From: DATKCJ01 sp035513275
Lineage (GTDB): Bacteria > Verrucomicrobiota > Verrucomicrobiia > Opitutales > Opitutaceae
Direction: 5' to 3'
Length of the DNA: 20,101 nt
Assembly (NCBI GenBank): GCA_035513275.1
Contig: DATKCJ010000440.1
Location: forward strand, 1 to 20,101
The translations under genes and the position numbers were made by a program. The notes beneath the pieces are model-generated. The model saw nothing but the letters and a program-made list of their open reading frames with translations, had not been told where the DNA came from and searched no databases. Below are positions 1 to 6,856 of the stretch, one piece after another; position 1 is the first letter of the stretch, and each line of letters opens with the position of its first letter.

Positions 1-27
1 TTACCTCGGCGGCTACATTCTACCACA
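1..27. repeat. Possible truncated REP-like half element at the window edge
   Basis: Read on the minus strand, this edge carries GTAGCCGCCGAGGTAA. That is the GTAG head plus one arm typical of the palindromes found elsewhere in the window. The other arm would lie outside the window, so this is only a suggestion. Confidence 0.25.
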
Positions 28-63
28 TTGCTGCGGCTGAGGCGCTGCGCGGCTCGCTTCGAA

Positions 64-759
64 ATGGAAAACCCTCGCGTCATCGTCATCACCGGGTGCA
101 CTCGCGGGCTCGGTCGTGCACTCGTCGATGAGTTCATCGCAGCGGGCCACACCGTCGTCGGCTGCGGCCGCGGCGCGCAGGTGATGGAACTGCGGATGGA
201 ACACGGCGAGCCGCACGACTTTTCCGTGGTCGACGTCTCCCAAGAAACGAAGGTGGCGATTTGGGCGGAGAAGGTGATCGGAGTGCTTGGCGCGCCTGAC
301 ATCCTGATCAACAACGCCGCGCTGATGAACACGCCGGCACCGTTGTGGAAAATTTCGGCGCGCGAGTTCGACGCGTTGATGGACGTGAACATCAAGGGCG
401 TGGCCAACATCATCCGGCATTTCGTGCCCGCGATGGTCGCGCGCAAGAAAGGCGTCGTCGTGAACCTCAGTTCCGGCTGGGGCCGCTCCGTCTCGCCGGA
501 GGTCGCGCCGTATTGTGCGACGAAGTATGCGATCGAAGGTTTGACTAAGGCGCTCGCCGAGGAATTGCCCGCCGGCATGGCCGCCGTGCCGCTCAGCCCG
601 GGCATGATCGATACCGACATGCTCCGGCAGGCTTGGAGCGAGAGCGCCGGGGCGTATCCGAAAGCCGCGGAGTGGGCCGGGCCCGCCGCGAAGTTCATTC
701 TGAAACTCGGGCCGCGCGACAACGGGAAGTCGCTGAGCGTGCCTGCGATTGAGGTTTGA
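64..759 (+). CDS. SDR-family NAD(P)-dependent oxidoreductase
   Basis: This is a classical short-chain dehydrogenase/reductase of 231 residues, the usual length of the family. It should catalyse NAD(P)-dependent oxidation or reduction of an alcohol or carbonyl in the cytoplasm; the substrate cannot be told from sequence. Visible motifs are the nucleotide-binding TGCTRGLG (residues 10-17), the structural NNAA (83-86), the catalytic Ser in NLSSGWG (about 136) and the catalytic pair Y150-x3-K154 in YCATK. PGMIDTDM (179-186) matches the usual post-catalytic loop. I chose the ATG at 64 because the protein then begins directly before the first beta strand; an in-frame ATG at 28 would add an Arg-rich, non-family extension. 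No clear Shine-Dalgarno precedes it. The next gene starts 54 bases downstream on the same strand, so they may be co-transcribed. Confidence 0.9.
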   Translation: MENPRVIVITGCTRGLGRALVDEFIAAGHTVVGCGRGAQVMELRMEHGEPHDFSVVDVSQETKVAIWAEKVIGVLGAPDILINNAALMNTPAPLWKISAREFDALMDVNIKGVANIIRHFVPAMVARKKGVVVNLSSGWGRSVSPEVAPYCATKYAIEGLTKALAEELPAGMAAVPLSPGMIDTDMLRQAWSESAGAYPKAAEWAGPAAKFILKLGPRDNGKSLSVPAIEV

Positions 760-767
760 GGCCGACT

Positions 768-783
768 GCGGGCTTGTGCCCGC
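768..783. other. Small GC hairpin between the SDR gene and the fusion gene
   Basis: GCGGGC and GCCCGC are perfect 6-base complements around a TTGT loop, 8 bases after the SDR stop. There is no T-tract, so it is not a convincing intrinsic terminator. It could stabilise the upstream 3' end or be a decayed REP-like palindrome. Confidence 0.3.
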
Positions 784-813
784 CGGGCGTCGCGGCGCAA
801 AGTTCTGGTCTCA

Positions 814-1923
814 ATGAAGCGCGTCTTCGTCTCTGGTTGTTATGACATCATACACGCAGGTCACGTGCAGTTCTTCGAGGAAGCGCGCGCACTGGGCGAC
901 CACCTGACGGTCTGTTTCGCCTCGGCCGAAGTGCTGTGGCGCCACAAGCAGCGCCGGACCTCGCTGCCCGATGATCACAAGCGCGCGGTGCTCGTGTCGC
1001 TGCGGATGGTGGACGAGGTCGTGCTTGGCGAGGGCATGGAGGAGGGGATGGACTTTCTCGAACACTTCCTCCGCCTCAAGCCCGATATCCTCGCCGTGAC
1101 CGACGACGACAAATACGGCGAAATCAAACGCTCCCTCTGCGCGCGAGTGGGCGCGACGTATGTCGTGCTGCCGAAGACTCCGCCGAAATTTCAACCAGTC
1201 TCCACGACCGAGATCGTGAAGTTCATCCGGGCACCGCAGGAGGCCCCGCTTCGAGTGGACTTCGGGGGCGGCTGGCTCGATGTGCCGAGGTTCGCGCGCG
1301 CGGGGACGTTTGTGGTGAACTGCGCGATTTCACCGACCGTGTCGCTCCAAGCGTGGCCGTTCGAGCGCAATGCCGGGCTCGGCGGGAGCGCAGCTTGGGC
1401 ACTGTTGAATGGACGCGACGGAATCGCCTCCGAACTCGACCTCGGCGTCGGCTGGCAGGATCCAGCCATCATCTCGGAGACGGGGCTGTGCGTCTGGCGC
1501 AGCGGCCTGCGTCCGGAGTTGGAGTTCAAGCACAGCGGCGATTTCCTCCGCGGGCGCATGGCGCTCTACTGGACCGGCACACAACACAGCACCCCGGGAG
1601 TCGTCGACTGGGCGCGTGACTACGATGCGATTGCCCGGGCGGGCGCGCTGGCCCGCGAAGGCGTGCGTCGCGAAAGCATCGATGGCGTCGCGGAGGGAGT
1701 GCGCGCGTCCTACGCCGTGCAACGGAGCGAGAGCATGGAGCCGCTTCCATGCGACCCCGCGGGTGCGAGCCCGGCTGCGTTGTTGGAGTGCGCGCCACGC
1801 TGCTGGAAATATTGCGGCGGCGGTTTCGGCGGCTACGCGGTCTACTTGTTTGCCACACCCCTTCAGCGTGATGAAGCGTGCCGACTTCCGGGCTTCAGGC
1901 CGATCGAGCCGTTTATCCGATAG
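814..1923 (+). CDS. Bifunctional cytidylyltransferase-like / GHMP sugar kinase-like fusion protein
   Basis: The 369-residue protein has two recognisable parts. Residues 1-139 form a nucleotidyltransferase of the cytidylyltransferase superfamily: FVSGCYDIIHAGH contains the HxGH motif (14-17) and VSTTEIV (129-135) matches the ISSTxI-type signature. Such domains transfer a nucleotide to a phosphorylated sugar or alcohol, as in the C-terminal half of HldE. Residues 145-369 resemble GHMP kinases of the heptose-7-phosphate kinase/fucokinase branch: PLRVDFGGGWLDVP (145-158), the ATP loop AGLGGSAA (187-194), GWQD (213-216) and a final GGGFGGYAVYLF (335-346). The kinase part is only about 225 residues, shorter than the roughly 330 usual for this branch. 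A kinase plus nucleotidyltransferase in one chain suggests two-step activation of a sugar, possibly a heptose, for a surface glycan. The substrate is inference. The start codon has no strong Shine-Dalgarno but is the only sensible one before the first strand. Confidence 0.8.
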   Translation: MKRVFVSGCYDIIHAGHVQFFEEARALGDHLTVCFASAEVLWRHKQRRTSLPDDHKRAVLVSLRMVDEVVLGEGMEEGMDFLEHFLRLKPDILAVTDDDKYGEIKRSLCARVGATYVVLPKTPPKFQPVSTTEIVKFIRAPQEAPLRVDFGGGWLDVPRFARAGTFVVNCAISPTVSLQAWPFERNAGLGGSAAWALLNGRDGIASELDLGVGWQDPAIISETGLCVWRSGLRPELEFKHSGDFLRGRMALYWTGTQHSTPGVVDWARDYDAIARAGALAREGVRRESIDGVAEGVRASYAVQRSESMEPLPCDPAGASPAALLECAPRCWKYCGGGFGGYAVYLFATPLQRDEACRLPGFRPIEPFIR

Positions 1924-1987
1924 CACGCCGCGGGATCACTCGCGCGATTTTGTGTCGAGAATCAGCGCACTCGACTGACACGACCGG

Positions 1988-3478
1988 CTACCACGGATTC
2001 ACCTGCGCGATGCGTCCGTCGGGCGTGCATAGGAACGAGAACCAGTAGGGCTTGCCATCGAGCGCCACCCGGTAGCGTGAGACCCGACCATCCGGAGTCT
2101 CGTAGAATTCGGAGAACTCGAAACGGCCGGGTTCGCCGTGCGACGCGATCCACTCGAACCAGCTCTTCCCGGTCGTCGTGCCGAGGAAGCGATTCATCGC
2201 CGGCGTGAGGTCCGCGCTTCTGGGCGAGCCTTTCAGCAGGGATTCGAGCACGCCACAGAGCCGTCCGCTCCTAGTCGCATCGGGATCCTGCGCGTCGATC
2301 GGCCGCTGCAAGGCAGGCTCGACAAGGCCCGCAATGTCGAGTGCGAGCGTGTCCAGGATTCGGTCGCCGTGGTTGGCCAGCAAGATCACCGCGATTCCTC
2401 GTCGAGGGAATCGATAAATGGTTGAGGAAAACCCGGGCGTGCCGCCGCTGTGCTGCACCACCGGTTCACCCCGCCAGGATTCGACGATCCATCCGAAGCC
2501 ATAGGGCACGGGGAGCGGACCTCCATCTGCACCGCGCGTCGCGGTCCACATCGCCGCCTGGGTTTGCGAACCAAGGAGCGTCCCTTCGACGAGAGCCGCC
2601 TCCCACTTGGCGAGGTCACCGACTGTCGACCGAATCGCGCCGGCGGATAGCGCGACAAACGGCGGAAGAAACGGCCGCCTTGCGTAGTTGTTGTTGGCCA
2701 GTCCATAGCCCTTCGCCATATTCGGGATGCTTCCCGTGGGATCGTTCGGACCGGTGTCACGCATCTCGAGCGGTTTGAAGATGCGCTCGTCGAGGAAGCT
2801 CCAAAAATCGGTGCCCGCGACGCGCTCTATCACGAGCCCGAGCAGGTAGTAACCGGTGTTGTCGTAGGACCATGTCTCTCCGGGCTGGAACTCGAGCGGC
2901 AGCGCGAAGAATCGCCCGGGGAGTTCTTCGCGTGCGATCCGGCCGCCGAACAACTCGTTCATGAACTCCGGGACGGCGACGTGGTTTTGAATTCCCGATG
3001 TGTGCGTAAGCAGGTGGCGCAATGTGATTGCGCGCCAGGACTCCGGTGCATCCGGGAAATGCTCTATCACGCTGTCGTCGAGGCTGACCAGCCCCTCGTC
3101 GGAGAGGAGCAGCAGTGCCGCGGCGGTGAACTGCTTTGTAAGTGAACCGATTTCGAAGATGGTGTCCGGCGTTGCCGCCGTTTTCATCTCAAGGTCCGCA
3201 AACCCGTAGGCCGCGCTCTTCAGCACCCGGCCGTCGCGCACGACTGCGAGCGAGACGCCAGGAAGGCGGAGTTCCGGAAGTCGCTCCTTGAGGAGTTCGT
3301 CAATTGGGTCGGCATGCGCGAAGCTCGCGGCGAGCGTCAACAGCGCGCATCCTGCAATCCTGGCGAATCGAACGCGACCTGCGCACACGGAATTGCCCGC
3401 ACCTTCGCGCCGGACACGCCGTCGTGGGAGCGGATCGCGGGCTGCTCGGGCCTGACTCTGATCAGAGTGGTCGCGCAT
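1988..3478 (-). CDS. Serine hydrolase, class C beta-lactamase / penicillin-binding-protein fold
   Basis: This is a beta-lactamase-fold serine hydrolase (PF00144 type) of 496 residues as drawn. Relatives include esterases, D-aminopeptidases, carboxypeptidases and AmpC; the true substrate is unknown. The catalytic Ser-x-x-Lys is S112-LTK in FEIGSLTKQF, the Tyr-x-Asn motif is Y205-DN in WSYDNTGYY, and the third motif is HSGG (343-346). Residues 390-496 form a C-terminal extension I do not recognise. A hydrophobic segment, RIAGCALLTLAASFAHA (40-56), looks like a signal peptide but sits 40 residues in. A GTG at 3388 (residue 31) would give a normally placed signal peptide, so that may be the real start. 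The gene lies 4 bases after dtd on the same strand and may be translated with it. Confidence 0.88.
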   Translation of the reverse strand: MRDHSDQSQARAARDPLPRRRVRREGAGNSVCAGRVRFARIAGCALLTLAASFAHADPIDELLKERLPELRLPGVSLAVVRDGRVLKSAAYGFADLEMKTAATPDTIFEIGSLTKQFTAAALLLLSDEGLVSLDDSVIEHFPDAPESWRAITLRHLLTHTSGIQNHVAVPEFMNELFGGRIAREELPGRFFALPLEFQPGETWSYDNTGYYLLGLVIERVAGTDFWSFLDERIFKPLEMRDTGPNDPTGSIPNMAKGYGLANNNYARRPFLPPFVALSAGAIRSTVGDLAKWEAALVEGTLLGSQTQAAMWTATRGADGGPLPVPYGFGWIVESWRGEPVVQHSGGTPGFSSTIYRFPRRGIAVILLANHGDRILDTLALDIAGLVEPALQRPIDAQDPDATRSGRLCGVLESLLKGSPRSADLTPAMNRFLGTTTGKSWFEWIASHGEPGRFEFSEFYETPDGRVSRYRVALDGKPYWFSFLCTPDGRIAQVNPW

Positions 3479-3482
3479 TCCG

Positions 3483-3944
3483 TCAATCGAGTCGATCTTG
3501 TTGCCTTGTGTCGATCACCAGCGTCACTGGTCCGTCGTTGACGAGCGCGACCTCCATCATTTCGGCGAAGCGACCTGTCGCGACGGGACGGCCGAGCGCT
3601 GCGGCGGCGTGCGCGACAAAACGCTCGTAGAGATCGCGCGCGATGTCGGGCGGGGCGGCGTCGTTGAACGATGGTCTCGTGCCCTTGCGCACCGAGCCGA
3701 GCAGCGTGAACTGGCTGACCACGAGCATGGCACCGCCTGTGTCGATCAACGATCGGTTCATCTTGCCGTCGGCATCCTCGAACACGCGCAGCATCGGGAG
3801 TTTTGCCGCGAGCCAGCGACCGTCGTCGTCGGTGTCGCCACGCGCGACCCCAAGCAGCACGAGCAACCCCGGCCCGATTTCGCCTACGACTTCGCCGGAG
3901 ACGGTGACGCGCGCAGAGGAGACTCTTTGGACTACCGCTCGCAT
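3483..3944 (-). CDS. dtd: D-aminoacyl-tRNA deacylase
   Basis: Dtd hydrolyses the ester bond between D-amino acids (and glycine on mischarged tRNAs) and tRNA, keeping D-residues out of cytoplasmic protein synthesis. The 153-residue protein has the family length and is recognisable throughout: MRAVVQRVSSARV at the N terminus, the active-site SQFTL (77-81), the RKGTRPSF segment (86-93) and the family Gly-Pro loop as NDGPVT (136-141). The start is certain because the N-terminal strand is canonical. There is no Shine-Dalgarno; a perfect REP palindrome ends 8 bases upstream of the ATG, which is unusual. The gene is followed after 4 bases by the serine hydrolase gene. It is preceded on the same strand by the REP-associated transposase, so read-through transcription is possible. 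Confidence 0.97.
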   Translation of the reverse strand: MRAVVQRVSSARVTVSGEVVGEIGPGLLVLLGVARGDTDDDGRWLAAKLPMLRVFEDADGKMNRSLIDTGGAMLVVSQFTLLGSVRKGTRPSFNDAAPPDIARDLYERFVAHAAAALGRPVATGRFAEMMEVALVNDGPVTLVIDTRQQDRLD

Positions 3945-3952
3945 TTTAGTAG

Positions 3953-3971
3953 GGCAGGTCTCCGACCTGCC
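3953..3971 (+). repeat. REP palindrome A1 (GGCAGGTC family), plus orientation
   Basis: The arms GGCAGGTC and GACCTGCC are perfect complements around a TCC loop. The head GTAG is at 3949-3952. The palindrome occupies the leader of dtd, ending 8 bases before its ATG on the minus strand. Confidence 0.92.
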
Positions 3972-4039
3972 GCTTCAGCCAACACGAAACGCGGTGGTTG
4001 AAAACGACGACTCTGTCACCGTCCGGCGGACGAGCGATC

Positions 4040-4058
4040 CGCAGGTCAGAGACCTGCG
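4040..4058 (-). repeat. REP palindrome B1 (GGCAGGTC family), minus orientation
   Basis: The arms CGCAGGTC and GACCTGCG surround an AGA loop. Read on the minus strand, the head TAG directly precedes the palindrome and is the stop codon of the transposase gene. It pairs with A1 across 68 bases. Confidence 0.92.
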
Positions 4059-4655
4059 CTACTTGGTGAAAGGATGCAGTTCCCATGTTTGAACGAGCCC
4101 AGCTTTCACTGGGTTGTTGCGAATGTAGGCGACTATACGATCCCACTCGGCATCGTCCCGAATCCAGCGATCAAACCACTCGCCTTGCCAAAATGGGCCG
4201 CTGCCAGAAACAACTTGGCGGATGCGCCGCGCTGTTCGTCCTTTGAGTCGCTTCATCAGGGAGGAAAGGGAGTGTGCCTTTGCATCGGAAGGGACGAGAA
4301 TGGCGTGCCAATGGTTCGGCATTACCGAGTAGTGCGGTGCTTGAATCTCCCACTCCGTGAGCTGGTGCAATTCGTCGACAACGATGGCAGCCGCATCCGG
4401 GTATCTCAAAGGGCAGGCTCCGTGACCGGCATCGAGGTGCCTGTCGAGCGACCGGAAGAACTCGCGCCGGGCATCTGCGAATGCGACTGAGCCGGGAGGA
4501 ATCCGGCTCATCGCTTGTTTTACGTCAGCCAATCTCGCAACGACATCAGCCGGCAAGCTGTCTGCACATCGAACGGTAATGAAATAGCGTGCTCCGTCGA
4601 CTTCCCAATGGGGAAGGCGGCGACGCGAAAGACGGATTGTTTCGGTCAGTCGCAT
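4059..4655 (-). CDS. REP-associated tyrosine transposase (RAYT, Y1/HUH superfamily)
   Basis: This 198-residue protein is a single-domain Y1 transposase of the IS200/REP-associated type. The family cuts and rejoins single-stranded DNA at REP hairpins and is thought to have spread them. The metal-binding HUH motif is H115-W-H117 in YSVMPNHWHAIL. The nucleophile is Y177 in RIVAYIRNNPVKAGLV. FWQGEWFDRWIRDD (155-168) matches the conserved block between them. The N-terminal PHWEVDGARYFITVRC is also typical. All key residues are present and the frame is intact, so it is probably active or only recently inactive. Its TAG stop is the head of palindrome B1, and palindrome A2 ends 9 bases before its ATG, where a Shine-Dalgarno would normally be. 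A family other than RAYT is unlikely. Confidence 0.95.
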   Translation of the reverse strand: MRLTETIRLSRRRLPHWEVDGARYFITVRCADSLPADVVARLADVKQAMSRIPPGSVAFADARREFFRSLDRHLDAGHGACPLRYPDAAAIVVDELHQLTEWEIQAPHYSVMPNHWHAILVPSDAKAHSLSSLMKRLKGRTARRIRQVVSGSGPFWQGEWFDRWIRDDAEWDRIVAYIRNNPVKAGLVQTWELHPFTK

Positions 4656-4664
4656 GAAAAGTGG

Positions 4665-4683
4665 GGCAGGTCTCCGACCTGCC
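4665..4683 (+). repeat. REP palindrome A2 (GGCAGGTC family), plus orientation
   Basis: It has the same 19 bases as A1: GGCAGGTC, TCC loop, GACCTGCC. Its head is GTGG instead of GTAG. It forms the immediate leader of the transposase gene. Confidence 0.92.
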
Positions 4684-4750
4684 AGACGTCACGCAGCGCC
4701 CTCGTCGATTTGGAGATTTCGTTCATTGGATCTCCTTGAATGATTCCTCT

Positions 4751-4769
4751 CGCAGGTCAGAGACCTGCG
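4751..4769 (-). repeat. REP palindrome B2 (GGCAGGTC family), minus orientation
   Basis: It is identical to B1: CGCAGGTC, AGA loop, GACCTGCG. The adjacent TAG head, read on the minus strand, is the stop codon of fabV. It pairs with A2 across 67 bases. Confidence 0.92.
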
Positions 4770-5957
4770 CTACTTGGGCAGTTCAACATGCGCATCCACG
4801 TCGGCTTCGTAATCGACGCCGGGCATGCCGAAGCCGAAGAGGCGAAGAAACTCGGCGCGGTAGCCGGCGATGTCGGTGAGTTCGCCGAGATTCTCGGTCG
4901 TCACCTGCGGCCAGATCAGGGTGATTGCGTCCTGGATCTCCAGGCGCATCTCGCGGTCATCGATCCGGATGCGACCCTCGGCGTCGAGGTTCGGCACGGC
5001 GCCGCCGAAGAGCTGCGTCGCGAACAGGCGCTGGATCTGCTCGATGCAGCCCTCGTGGGTGCCGGCCGCCTTCATGAGCTTGTAGAGGATCGAGATGTAG
5101 AGTGGCACGACCGGGATCGCCGAGCTCGCCTGCGTGACGAGCGCCTTGTTGATCGATACGAATGCGCGGCCGCCGGAAGGCTTGAGGAATGCGTCGAGGC
5201 TCCGCGCTGTCTTGCGCAAGTGCTCCTTCGCGCCGCCGATGGTGCCCTTGTAGTAGATCGGCCATGTGACGGCGGGCCCAATGTAGTCGTAGGCGACGGT
5301 GGTGCATCCGGGCGCGAGCAATCCCGCCTCGCTGAGCGCGCGGATCCACATTTCCCAGTCCTCGCCGCCCATGACGGCGATCGTGTCGGTCGCTTCCTCG
5401 GGGGTTGCTGGCTCGATGGTGACTTCGCTCACGACGCCCTTGTCGGTGTCGACCGTCTTGTTGGAGTAGGGTGCGCCGAGAGGCTTGAGGACGGACTTGT
5501 GCACGACGCCGGTCACGGGATGCGTGCGCCGCGGCGAGGCCAGCGAGTAGACGACGAGGTCGACCTTGCCGAGGCCGTCGCGCACGGCGGCGATCGCCTG
5601 CTGCTTGATGTCGTTGGAGAACGCGTCGCCGTTGATGCTCTTCGCAAAGAGCCCTGCCGCGTGAGCGGCGCGATCAAATGCCGCGGTGTTATACCAGCCC
5701 GGAGTCGCAGTGCGGTCGGGATCGGAAGGGCGGTCGAAGAACACGCCGACCGTGTCCGCCCCGGATCCGAACGCCGCGGTGATGCGCGACGCGAGCCCGT
5801 AGCCCGTCGAGCTTCCGATCACCAGGACCTTCTTCGGGCCGTTCGCGATGGGCCCCTTCGACTTCACATAGTCGATCTGCTCCTGCACATTGGCCGCGCA
5901 ACCGACCGGATGGGCAGTCACGCATACAAATCCGCGGACCTTCGGCTTGATCACCAT
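4770..5957 (-). CDS. fabV: Trans-2-enoyl-ACP (CoA) reductase, FabV/TER family
   Basis: FabV reduces the trans-2-enoyl thioester with NADH in the last step of fatty-acid elongation. It is the triclosan-insensitive counterpart of FabI. The 395 residues match the family length. The N terminus MVIKPKVRGFVCVTAHPVGC is characteristic. The NADH-binding motif is VLVIGSSTGYGLASR (44-58). The FabV active-site Tyr-x8-Lys is Y235 and K244 in YYKGTIGGAK, the same numbering as described Burkholderia FabV enzymes. It belongs to the enlarged SDR-like fold with a substrate-binding insert. The stop codon is provided by REP palindrome B2. A 30-residue membrane peptide gene lies about 100 bases upstream on the same strand and could share its transcript. 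Confidence 0.97.
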   Translation of the reverse strand: MVIKPKVRGFVCVTAHPVGCAANVQEQIDYVKSKGPIANGPKKVLVIGSSTGYGLASRITAAFGSGADTVGVFFDRPSDPDRTATPGWYNTAAFDRAAHAAGLFAKSINGDAFSNDIKQQAIAAVRDGLGKVDLVVYSLASPRRTHPVTGVVHKSVLKPLGAPYSNKTVDTDKGVVSEVTIEPATPEEATDTIAVMGGEDWEMWIRALSEAGLLAPGCTTVAYDYIGPAVTWPIYYKGTIGGAKEHLRKTARSLDAFLKPSGGRAFVSINKALVTQASSAIPVVPLYISILYKLMKAAGTHEGCIEQIQRLFATQLFGGAVPNLDAEGRIRIDDREMRLEIQDAITLIWPQVTTENLGELTDIAGYRAEFLRLFGFGMPGVDYEADVDAHVELPK

Positions 5958-6006
5958 AGGGCGGAAAGGTTTCCCGGGGGTGTCGCGCTAGGCAAGGTGC
6001 AAGTTT

Positions 6007-6026
6007 GTGCAGCCGCCTCGCTGCAC
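6007..6026. repeat. Short hairpin between fabV and the small membrane peptide
   Basis: GTGCAG and CTGCAC are 6-base complements around an 8-base loop. It lies in the leader of fabV on the minus strand. Without a T-tract it is more likely a structural or repeat element than a terminator. Confidence 0.4.
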
Positions 6027-6036
6027 CACTCTTTAC

Positions 6037-6064
6037 GTGAGTCGGGTGCGAAGCCGCGACTCAC
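6037..6064. repeat. Hairpin overlapping the stop of the small membrane peptide
   Basis: GTGAGTCG and CGACTCAC are perfect 8-base complements around a 12-base loop. The right arm includes the TGA stop of the 30-residue ORF on the minus strand, another case of a palindrome placed exactly at a gene end. A single copy is seen, so its family is unknown. Confidence 0.55.
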
Positions 6065-6153
6065 AGAATCGCCATGCCGATCACCCCGAGCACGAGCAAT
6101 GCCGCCAGCATCAGGAGTATGTTTCGTTCCCTGCGTGTCGTGCGAAATGGCAT
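6061..6153 (-). CDS. Predicted 30-residue single-span membrane peptide
   Basis: I do not recognise a family. The ORF begins MPFRTTRRERNI, has four Arg in the first ten residues, and continues with about 18 uninterrupted hydrophobic residues to the C terminus. This is the layout of a small inner-membrane protein with a cytoplasmic positive N terminus. A strong Shine-Dalgarno, AGGGA, lies about 7 bases before the ATG, much better than for most genes in this window. The reading frame is too short for default gene callers. It lies upstream of fabV on the same strand, and its stop codon is inside a perfect hairpin. Function unknown. The start-site signal and composition favour a real gene, but conservation has not been tested. 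Confidence 0.6.
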   Translation of the reverse strand: MPFRTTRRERNILLMLAALLVLGVIGMAIL

Positions 6154-6181
6154 TTTCTTCCCTGCAAATGGTCGGTCTCGT

Positions 6182-6210
6182 TTGAAATTTCCGGAAACCT
6201 TTCCTTATTG
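6182..6210 (+). promoter_or_regulatory. Possible sigma-70-type promoter of the redoxin gene
   Basis: TTGAAA and TTATTG are separated by 17 bases, about 40 bases before the redoxin start codon. The -35 match is good and the -10 match is poor. This is a locally AT-rich stretch in GC-rich DNA. Confidence 0.3.
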
Positions 6211-6250
6211 GCGACGTCTCCGCAATGGCAACCTATCACCCCTTCAACCC

Positions 6251-6856
6251 ATGAAATCATTGCTCCGCCTCGCACCAGTCCTGTTTATTGCCGCAACCCT
6301 TCCGCTCGCTGCGGCCACAGTCGGCGCTCCTGCGCCGGGCTTCGAACTCGTCGATTCCAACGGCAAGACCCACAAACTTTCCGACTACGCGGGCAAGACC
6401 GTCGTCCTCGAGTGGGTCAACCACGGCTGCCCGTTCGTGAAGAAACACTACGACAGCGGCAACATGCAGAAGACGCAGGCCGCCGCGACCGCCGAAGGCG
6501 CCGTGTGGCTCTCGATCTGCTCTTCCGCACCGGGCACACAGGGCAACGAGTCGCCCGCCAAGTGGAACAAGATCAACGCGGACAAGAACGTCGCCGCGAC
6601 CGCGTTGCTCATCGACGAGTCCGGGAAGGTCGGCCGCGCCTACGATGCGCGCACCACGCCGCACATGTATGTGATCGATGCAAAGGGCACGCTCGTCTAC
6701 GCCGGTGGCATCGACAGCATTCCTTCCTCAAGCAAGGCCGACATCGAGAAGGCCGAGAACTATGTGCTCGCCGCACTCGCCGACCTCAAGGCCGGCCGCG
6801 CCGTCGCCAGCGCGACCACCAAGCCCTACGGCTGCAACGTCAAGTACGCGGACTGA
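6251..6856 (+). CDS. Exported redoxin / thioredoxin-fold protein
   Basis: The 201-residue protein has a signal peptide (residues 1-22, MKSLLRLAPV then a hydrophobic core ending at LAAA) and a thioredoxin-fold AhpC/Redoxin domain. VGAPAPGFELVDSNGKTHKLSDYAGK (24-49) is the typical opening. The reactive site is WVNHGCPFVKKHY, with one cysteine (C60) instead of CxxC. Other cysteines are C90 in SICSS and C195 in KPYGCNVKY. This layout is typical of a redoxin subfamily of unknown partner. It probably acts in thiol redox chemistry or peroxide removal in the periplasm. I chose the ATG at 6251 because it directly precedes the signal peptide; in-frame upstream codons from 6074 give an unrelated extension. 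No gene within 130 bases follows on this strand, and glnD converges on it. Confidence 0.88.
   Translation: MKSLLRLAPVLFIAATLPLAAATVGAPAPGFELVDSNGKTHKLSDYAGKTVVLEWVNHGCPFVKKHYDSGNMQKTQAAATAEGAVWLSICSSAPGTQGNESPAKWNKINADKNVAATALLIDESGKVGRAYDARTTPHMYVIDAKGTLVYAGGIDSIPSSSKADIEKAENYVLAALADLKAGRAVASATTKPYGCNVKYAD

Larger units (their letters stand above)
3949..4773. mobile_element. REP-RAYT locus: transposase gene flanked by two inverted REP pairs
   Basis: The order is repeat (+), 68-base spacer, repeat (-), transposase gene on the minus strand, repeat (+), 67-base spacer, repeat (-). All four repeats share GCAGGTC arms and a head GTAG (GTGG in one). Two REP pairs (BIMEs) bracketing a RAYT gene is the known arrangement for REP families mobilised by their adjacent RAYT. 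The two spacers have almost the same length but no obvious shared sequence. The locus separates dtd from fabV. Confidence 0.85.

Noticed and set aside
768..783. Intrinsic terminator after the SDR gene
   Set aside because: A GC stem is present but no T-tract follows on the coding strand.
1924..1987. Terminator or small RNA between the convergent fusion and hydrolase genes
   Set aside because: Only weak, short complementarity (TGTC/GACA) is seen, without a stable stem or T-tract.
4660..4683. Shine-Dalgarno GGAG upstream of the transposase gene
   Set aside because: The only GGAG on the minus strand lies at the hairpin loop, about 16 bases from the ATG, too far for normal initiation.
4740..6185. 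Long plus-strand open frame opposite fabV
   Set aside because: It is antisense to a full-length FabV with exact active-site spacing. Its translation is rich in Arg, Asp and Val, as expected from a complementary strand of high-GC coding DNA.
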